Assembly: GCA_017998495.1 (NCBI GenBank)
Contig: JAGOCY010000032.1
Coordinates: 1 to 9,218, forward strand
From: Corallincola sp.
GTDB lineage: Bacteria > Pseudomonadota > Gammaproteobacteria > Enterobacterales > Neiellaceae
DNA length: 9,218 bases
Direction of reading: 5' to 3'
In this document: one piece after another, positions 4,958 to 9,218 of the stretch
Numbering within the stretch: the stretch's first letter is position 1
Layout: each line of letters opens with the position of its first letter
Translations under genes and position numbers: made by a program
Notes under the pieces: model-generated
Database searches by the model: none
Seen by the model: the letters and a program-made list of their open reading frames with translations, nothing else
What the model was told of the DNA's origin: nothing

Positions 4958-6130
4958 TTAGAAGTATTTGGCGATATCGATGTTATGAGTGCTGGGTTTT
5001 TCGCAGGTCGCGATCTTGTCGCCGCACTTGGGGTGGGCGAGGTCCAGATACTCGACATCGATATGGCGCTTGTATTTGGTGTGGTAAAACACCTTGACCT
5101 TGGGCTTGGTCAGCTCTTTCTCATTGGTTTCAAAGACAATGCCGAGCTTGCCGCTCTCCAGCCGGACCAGGGTGCCGACCGGATAGATGCTCATGCAGCG
5201 GATGAACTCCAGTACCAGATCGCCGTCCAGCTGATGCGGGGTCAGCCCCTGCAGGATGCCGAGGGCGGCATTGGGCACCATACCGCGCTTGTAGCAGCGG
5301 TCGGCGGTCAGGGCATCGTAGATGTCGACGATCGAGATCATACGGCCGTACTTACTGATCTTGTCGCTCGACAGGCCATGGGGATAGCCGCCGCCGTTGA
5401 GCTTCTCATGGTGCTGGATCACCACTTCGACGGTACGCCGGGGAATGGTCGGGGCGCTCTCCAGCAGAATGTCGTGGCTGAAGGTAACGTGCTTCTTCAT
5501 CAGCTCGAATTCGTCGTCGGTGAGTTTGCCCGGCTTGTGCAACACCTCTTCCGGAATGCGGATTTTGCCCAAGTCATGCATCAGCGCCCCCAGACAGATC
5601 TCCTCCATCACTTTGCGCTCGATTCCCAGGTGCTTGGCAAAGATGGCCATCAGAATCGAGACATTGATTGAATGCTCAAGCAGATAGGCATCTTTCTCAC
5701 GGATGCGGGTGAGGCAGGCGAGGGCATCCTGGTTGCGAAACACTGAGTCGATGAACGAGCCGGTCACCTTCTCGAAATCTTTCATCTCGATCGGTTTGCC
5801 GGTGACCAGGTCGTGCAGCGCTTTCTGTTGCAGACCGCGGGCTTCACTGTAGAGCGCCTGGGCGCGGACCATCTCCTCAGCCATTGGCACCTTGGTGCTG
5901 GCTGGCTTAGCGGCGGGAGCCACCTCGGGCGGCTGATAATCGCTGTTCTTGCCTTTGTCGGTGTCGATGATCACCTCAAGCACGCCGCGCTCACGCAACA
6001 GCTTAACCAGCTCATCGCTGGGCACTAGGCCGGCGCGCTTGATGGCATCGTGCTTGTCGGTGTTCTGACGAGCGATGGCATGCACATACATGCCCGCTTT
6101 GAGTTCAGTGATCGGGATCTGCTTCAACAT
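4958..6130 (-). CDS. HD-GYP cyclic-di-GMP phosphodiesterase with DUF3391 domain
   Basis: Cytoplasmic 390-residue enzyme predicted to hydrolyse cyclic-di-GMP. The N-terminal part (about 1-130: ITELKAGMYVHAI and onward) is DUF3391, with a flexible Pro/Ala/Lys-rich segment near 66-80. The HD-GYP domain follows, about 135-345. Its metal and catalytic motifs are intact: H153 in LEHSINVS, the HD pair H185-D186 in GALMHDLGKIRIP, K189, H214, H240-H241-E242 and the GYP loop (HHEKLNGGGYP, 240-250, with Asn where many members have Asp), then D269 and the DALTADRCYK stretch. A Cys-containing C-tail follows. There is no membrane segment or receiver domain, so the input signal is unclear; DUF3391 may provide it. 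ATG 6130 is preceded by only a poor Shine-Dalgarno sequence, suggesting weak or conditional translation. It follows mrcA on the same strand after a 97-bp gap containing a strong hairpin, and precedes amt by 316 bp. Targets may include pilus or biofilm behaviour. Confidence 0.93.
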   Translation of the reverse strand: MLKQIPITELKAGMYVHAIARQNTDKHDAIKRAGLVPSDELVKLLRERGVLEVIIDTDKGKNSDYQPPEVAPAAKPASTKVPMAEEMVRAQALYSEARGLQQKALHDLVTGKPIEMKDFEKVTGSFIDSVFRNQDALACLTRIREKDAYLLEHSINVSILMAIFAKHLGIERKVMEEICLGALMHDLGKIRIPEEVLHKPGKLTDDEFELMKKHVTFSHDILLESAPTIPRRTVEVVIQHHEKLNGGGYPHGLSSDKISKYGRMISIVDIYDALTADRCYKRGMVPNAALGILQGLTPHQLDGDLVLEFIRCMSIYPVGTLVRLESGKLGIVFETNEKELTKPKVKVFYHTKYKRHIDVEYLDLAHPKCGDKIATCEKPSTHNIDIAKYF

Positions 6131-6151
6131 CGGCGCGGATCTGCTCTAAGC

Positions 6152-6164
6152 GGGGAGTTGCCCC
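6152..6164 (-). promoter_or_regulatory. Small hairpin in the HD-GYP leader
   Basis: GGGG-CAACT-CCCC on the leftward strand forms a 4-bp GC stem about 20 bases before the HD-GYP start. A TATAAA that could be a -10 box lies just upstream (6182-6177) but has no recognisable -35 partner. Confidence 0.2.
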
Positions 6165-6191
6165 TTAATGCCAGCGTTTATAGCGCTAAAT

Positions 6192-6213
6192 GGTGGCGAC
6201 TGCTGTCGCCACC
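6192..6213 (-). terminator. Hairpin terminator-like element after mrcA
   Basis: A perfect 9-bp stem, GGTGGCGAC-AGCA-GTCGCCACC on the leftward strand, begins 15 bases after the mrcA stop codon. It is followed by only ATTTAG, so the T-tract is weak and read-through into the HD-GYP gene is likely. Confidence 0.6.
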
Positions 6214-6227
6214 TTCACGCTTTGTGA

Positions 6228-8711
6228 CTAGAACAGCTCATCGTCGCTCTGGCTACCGAAGGGAGCTGCTGCTGACTCATCGCCGGCGAACTCGGTGGGC
6301 TCGCTGCCGCGTGCAAAGTACTCGAACAGGCTGCCGCTGCTGCCGCTGCCGGCCAGTTTGCCGCTAGCCTGATCGATGCGCACCGAGATGATGCCGGCTG
6401 GCATCGGCCAGCGCTTCTCGGGCACATCCTTGAGCGCTTCTTGCATAAAGCGGATCCAAGCGGGCATGGCCGACTTGGCGCCAAACTCATAGCCGGACAT
6501 CTGCTGTGGCAAACCGGGATGAGGGGCCGCCGAGCCCAGAGTACGGCTATGATCATCAAAGCCGACCCAGCTGCTGGCAACAATGCCGGGGCCGAAACCG
6601 CTGAACCAGGCGTCGCGACTCTCGTTAGTGGTGCCAGTTTTGCCGCCGATGTCACGGCGATTGAGCGCGCGACCAGCGCGCCAACCGGTGCCATTCCAGC
6701 CACTGCCATCACGGAAGCTACCGCCACCGAAGATGGCGCTGTTGAGCGCCTCCTGCATCAGGAATGCGGTGGTGGCCTTGATCACTCGCGGTGCCAGCTG
6801 CTCCGGGGGCAGCGCCGGGTTGGGCTCAAGCACCCAGTCGCCTGCAGCGGCCTTGGTGCACTCCTCACAGGCTACTTTGGGGCTGGCTTCAAAAATGACA
6901 TTGCCATCACCGTCCAGGGCCTTGGTCACCAAATAGGGTTCTACCCTGAATCCGCCATTAGCGAAGGCGGCAAAGCCGCGCACCATATCAATTGGGGTGA
7001 ACTCGGCGGAGCCCAGGGCGATTGACTGTACGCGTGGCAGATCCGCTAGGGCAAAGCCAAATAGCTCCATCTGCTTGCGGAAGCGGTCCAGACCGACCAT
7101 CTCCAACAGGCGCACCGAGACCACGTTTTTGGACTTACCCAAAGCGACGCGCATGCGCATCGGCCCCTCATACTCCGGCGGCGAGTTGCGGGGCCGCCAG
7201 GTCACGCCGATGGCTGGGTCATAGTGGCTGACCGGCGCATCATTGATGATGGTCGCCAGGCTCATGCCATCCTCCAGCGCGGTGGCATAGAGAAAGGGCT
7301 TGATGTTGGAACCAGCCTGGCGCTTGGCCTGGAGGGCGCGGTTAAACTGGCTTTGGTTAAAGCTGAAGCCACCAACAATCGCCTTGATCGCCCCGTCGCG
7401 GGGATCGAGGGCGGTCAGGGCACCGTTAACGGCAGGTACCTGGGCCAACCGCCAGCCATCCTCGACCGGCCGGACCCAGATCTGCTGGCCGATCTTGACC
7501 ACATCCGCCGGCTTTTTAGGCGGGTGGCCCTGGCGGATGTCGCTGATAAAGGGGCGGGCCCACAGCATCTGGGCGAAGGGTACGGACAACTCCTCGCCGC
7601 GGTCGGTCAGCACTGTGATCGACTTGTCGGCGATACCGATCACCGCTACCGGCTGCAGATCGGCAAAGCGCACGATATTGGCCAGAGCCGCCTGGATGCG
7701 TGCACGCTCCGGCTGAGGCGCTGGCGCTGACCACAATTCGCCGGCCGGGCCGCGATAGCCGTGGCGCTCATCATAGTCGTAGATGTTGGTTTCGACGGCT
7801 CGATTGGCGGCACGCTGCAGGCGGGCGTCCACGGTGGTGTAGACCTGGTAGCCAGCGCCATAGGCTTCCTCCTCGCCGACCAGTTTGACCAAAAAGTCGC
7901 GGGCCATCTCCGCCGCGTAAGGCGCCTCGAATGAGACCTGGGGGCCGTGATAGCGGGTCTCGATGGGCGCGGCTTTGGCCTCTTCATACTGCTCGGCAGT
8001 GATCAGGCCAGTGTCCAGCATGCGCCCCAGTACTACCGCCCGGCGGGCTTTGGCGCGGGCTGGCGAGGCGATCGGGTTCAGTGCTGATGGCGCCTTGGGC
8101 AAGCCCGCGATCACCGCGATCTCGGCGAGGGTCAGCTGATCGACGGTTTTACCGTAATAGACCTCAGCGGCTGCACCGACACCAAAGGAGCGATAGCCGA
8201 GAGCGATTTTGTTGAGGTAGAGCTCGAGGATCTGGTCTTTGGTCAGCGCCTGCTCGATATGCCAGGCGAGGAAAATCTCCTTGATCTTGCGGATGTAGGT
8301 CTTTTCCCGGCCGAGAAAGAAGTTGCGGGCCAGCTGCATGGTGATGGTGCTGGCGCCCTGGCTCTTCTCGCCACTGGCAACCACGGCCAGCATGGCCCGG
8401 CCGACGCCGATAGGGTCGATGCCGGGATGCTCATAGAAGCGATAGTCCTCGGTGGCCAAAAACGCCTGAACCAGCAGTGGGGGCATCTGTTCCAGGGTCA
8501 GCGGAATACGGCGCTGTTCGCCAAACTGAGCCAGCAGTTGGCCATCGGCGCTGAATACCTGCATCGGCGTCTGCAGACGCACATCGCGCAGCGTGGCTGC
8601 ATCAGGCAGCTGCGGCGCAAAATAGGCATAAACCACCGCCAGTGCCGCAATGCCCAGCACGATCAGCGACATCAGCAACGCCGCCAAGTGACGCAAAATG
8701 CGCAACAACAT
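6228..8711 (-). CDS. mrcA: Penicillin-binding protein 1A, bifunctional peptidoglycan synthase
   Basis: Class A PBP of 827 residues (E. coli PBP1a has 850) that polymerises glycan strands and cross-links peptides at the outer face of the inner membrane. Order of parts: short cytoplasmic tail, one membrane segment (about 9-31), GT51 glycosyltransferase (about 50-225) with the catalytic Glu88 in ATEDYRFYEHPGID and second Glu145 in KIKEIFLAWHIE, an OB-fold insert (about 320-425), then the transpeptidase with active Ser468 in GSNIKPF (SxxK), SKN at 527-529 and KTG at 691-693 (GGKTGTTNESRDAWF). All catalytic motifs are intact. A cysteine pair (CEEC, 615-618) and an acidic Ser-rich C-tail are visible. 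ATG 8711 follows GGAGG at 11 bases. It is divergent from pilM, the arrangement known in many gammaproteobacteria. Confidence 0.97.
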   Translation of the reverse strand: MLLRILRHLAALLMSLIVLGIAALAVVYAYFAPQLPDAATLRDVRLQTPMQVFSADGQLLAQFGEQRRIPLTLEQMPPLLVQAFLATEDYRFYEHPGIDPIGVGRAMLAVVASGEKSQGASTITMQLARNFFLGREKTYIRKIKEIFLAWHIEQALTKDQILELYLNKIALGYRSFGVGAAAEVYYGKTVDQLTLAEIAVIAGLPKAPSALNPIASPARAKARRAVVLGRMLDTGLITAEQYEEAKAAPIETRYHGPQVSFEAPYAAEMARDFLVKLVGEEEAYGAGYQVYTTVDARLQRAANRAVETNIYDYDERHGYRGPAGELWSAPAPQPERARIQAALANIVRFADLQPVAVIGIADKSITVLTDRGEELSVPFAQMLWARPFISDIRQGHPPKKPADVVKIGQQIWVRPVEDGWRLAQVPAVNGALTALDPRDGAIKAIVGGFSFNQSQFNRALQAKRQAGSNIKPFLYATALEDGMSLATIINDAPVSHYDPAIGVTWRPRNSPPEYEGPMRMRVALGKSKNVVSVRLLEMVGLDRFRKQMELFGFALADLPRVQSIALGSAEFTPIDMVRGFAAFANGGFRVEPYLVTKALDGDGNVIFEASPKVACEECTKAAAGDWVLEPNPALPPEQLAPRVIKATTAFLMQEALNSAIFGGGSFRDGSGWNGTGWRAGRALNRRDIGGKTGTTNESRDAWFSGFGPGIVASSWVGFDDHSRTLGSAAPHPGLPQQMSGYEFGAKSAMPAWIRFMQEALKDVPEKRWPMPAGIISVRIDQASGKLAGSGSSGSLFEYFARGSEPTEFAGDESAAAPFGSQSDDELF

Positions 8712-8758
8712 CTCAGCAAGATCCTCCGCAGAGCGCCGTTTGGCGTTCAGGAGGGGCT

Positions 8759-8788
8759 AGTATAGAGATCCCGTTCAAAAATAACGAA
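8759..8788 (-). promoter_or_regulatory. Likely mrcA promoter
   Basis: On the leftward strand TATACT (8764-8759) is a strong -10 box. The -35 is weak: TTCGTT (8788-8783) with an 18-bp gap. The predicted start is about 40 bases before the mrcA ATG. Confidence 0.4.
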
Positions 8789-8807
8789 TGGCTCTATCTG
8801 CTTGAGG

Positions 8808-8836
8808 TTGGAGCCAGAATTGACTTGTTCTATGCT
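8808..8836 (+). promoter_or_regulatory. Likely pilM promoter
   Basis: TTGGAG (8808-8813) and TATGCT (8831-8836) are 17 bp apart, each matching the sigma70 consensus at four of six bases. The predicted start lies about 60 bases before the pilM ATG. A TTGACT at 8820-8825 is a better -35 box but has no good -10 partner. Confidence 0.35.
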
Positions 8837-8902
8837 AACCGGCGTAGAAGTAACAAAAGATTAACGCCGACTTTCAACGATAACGGAGTGCGAGAAGGAG
8901 CC

Positions 8903-9218
8903 ATGCTGAAAAGCTTGTTGAAGCGTCAGGCTCCACCCATGGTTGGAATTGACATTGGCTCCAACGCCATCAAGGCCGTACTGCTGACCAAAACGGACAG
9001 CGGCTACCGGCTGGAAGGTGTTGCCCAGTTGCCGATTCCGAAAGGGGCGGTAGTTGACCACGAAATCCAGGACATCGAGACCGTGGGCAGTGTCATCAAG
9101 ACCCTGCGCAAGCGTTTCGCGCGCAAGTTTCGCCATGCGGCGCTGGCGGTGTCTGGCTCCTCGGTGATGACCAAGGTCGTCTATCTGGACGGCTCTTTGT
9201 CGGAACAGGAGGTGGAAG
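8903..9218 (+). CDS. pilM: PilM, type IV pilus inner-membrane platform protein (N-terminal part)
   Basis: The first 105 residues of PilM, the cytoplasmic actin-like ATPase-fold protein that binds the PilN N-terminus and links the PilNO ring to the pilus motor. The frame stays open to the window edge, so the gene continues outside. The nucleotide-binding phosphate-1 loop is clear: VGIDIGSNAIKAVLL (about 14-28), followed by the typical IPKGAVVDHEIQD stretch and an AVSGSSV strand (about 87-93). ATG 8903 fits the length of the short basic N-tail seen in the family; AAGGAG precedes it but only 2 bases away, closer than usual. An ATG at 8939 would remove that tail and is less likely. By family knowledge pilN, pilO, pilP and pilQ should follow. 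The divergent mrcA upstream is the expected neighbour. Confidence 0.93.
   Translation, partial: MLKSLLKRQAPPMVGIDIGSNAIKAVLLTKTDSGYRLEGVAQLPIPKGAVVDHEIQDIETVGSVIKTLRKRFARKFRHAALAVSGSSVMTKVVYLDGSLSEQEVE

Larger units (their letters stand above)
8712..8902. promoter_or_regulatory. Divergent mrcA-pilM control region
   Basis: This 191-bp gap must carry promoters for both genes. It is clearly more AT-rich around 8770-8880 than the coding DNA. A small CGCC-GTTT-GGCG hairpin (8734-8745) sits in the mrcA leader. Confidence 0.7.

Noticed and set aside
4949..5671. Rightward open frame of 240 codons opposite the HD-GYP gene
   Set aside because: It mirrors the conserved HD-GYP catalytic region and has no independent family signal.
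6441..7025. Rightward open frame of 194 codons, and others like it opposite mrcA
   Set aside because: All lie antisense to conserved transpeptidase or glycosyltransferase motifs and show no signal of their own.
1..9218. Mobile elements, CRISPR arrays, tRNA or rRNA genes
   Set aside because: I read through for terminal inverted repeats with transposase motifs, regularly spaced repeats and cloverleaf-like sequences and found none. Composition is fairly even apart from AT-rich intergenic promoters.

Overview
The window is a stretch of GC-rich chromosome from a gammaproteobacterium. The best clue is the divergent pair mrcA (penicillin-binding protein 1A) and pilM (first gene of the type IV pilus pilMNOPQ cluster), an arrangement known from this class. 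OxyR, AmtB and the PilM N-terminus all look gammaproteobacterial. Aeromonadales is my guess from memory of protein flavour and gene order; nothing in the window proves it. I see no insertion sequence, tRNA, rRNA, CRISPR array or phage gene, and no broken gene apart from those cut by the window edges.

Left part (1-3423, all rightward): a possible gene tail (3-74), a periplasmic substrate-binding protein of the ABC_sub_bind type (132-1142), oxyR (1226-2200), a small PilZ-domain protein whose start overlaps the oxyR end (2187-2477), and a second periplasmic binding protein of the ribose-binding type (2497-3423). Neither binding protein has a permease or ATPase gene beside it. The tight spacing from oxyR onward suggests one transcript, possibly with an extra promoter inside the oxyR end.

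Middle part (3427-6130, leftward): an AmtB ammonium channel that converges on the second binding protein with only 3 bp between stop codons, and upstream of it a DUF3391/HD-GYP cyclic-di-GMP phosphodiesterase. The 316-bp gap between them (4642-4957) holds the most interesting non-coding signals: a sigma54-like element, an NtrC-like palindrome, and directly before the amtB start two partly overlapping perfect hairpins, the second of which buries the Shine-Dalgarno sequence.

Right part (6228-9218): mrcA leftward, ending in a strong hairpin before the HD-GYP gene, and pilM rightward, cut off by the window end. A 191-bp divergent control region lies between them.

Functional themes: cyclic-di-GMP (a PilZ receptor and an HD-GYP hydrolase, with a pilus cluster nearby), oxidative stress (OxyR coupled to PilZ), nitrogen uptake (AmtB) and cell wall synthesis (PBP1A). 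Most of this is ordinary core-genome content. The parts worth a second look are the amtB leader, the oxyR-pilZ overlap and the two orphan binding proteins.
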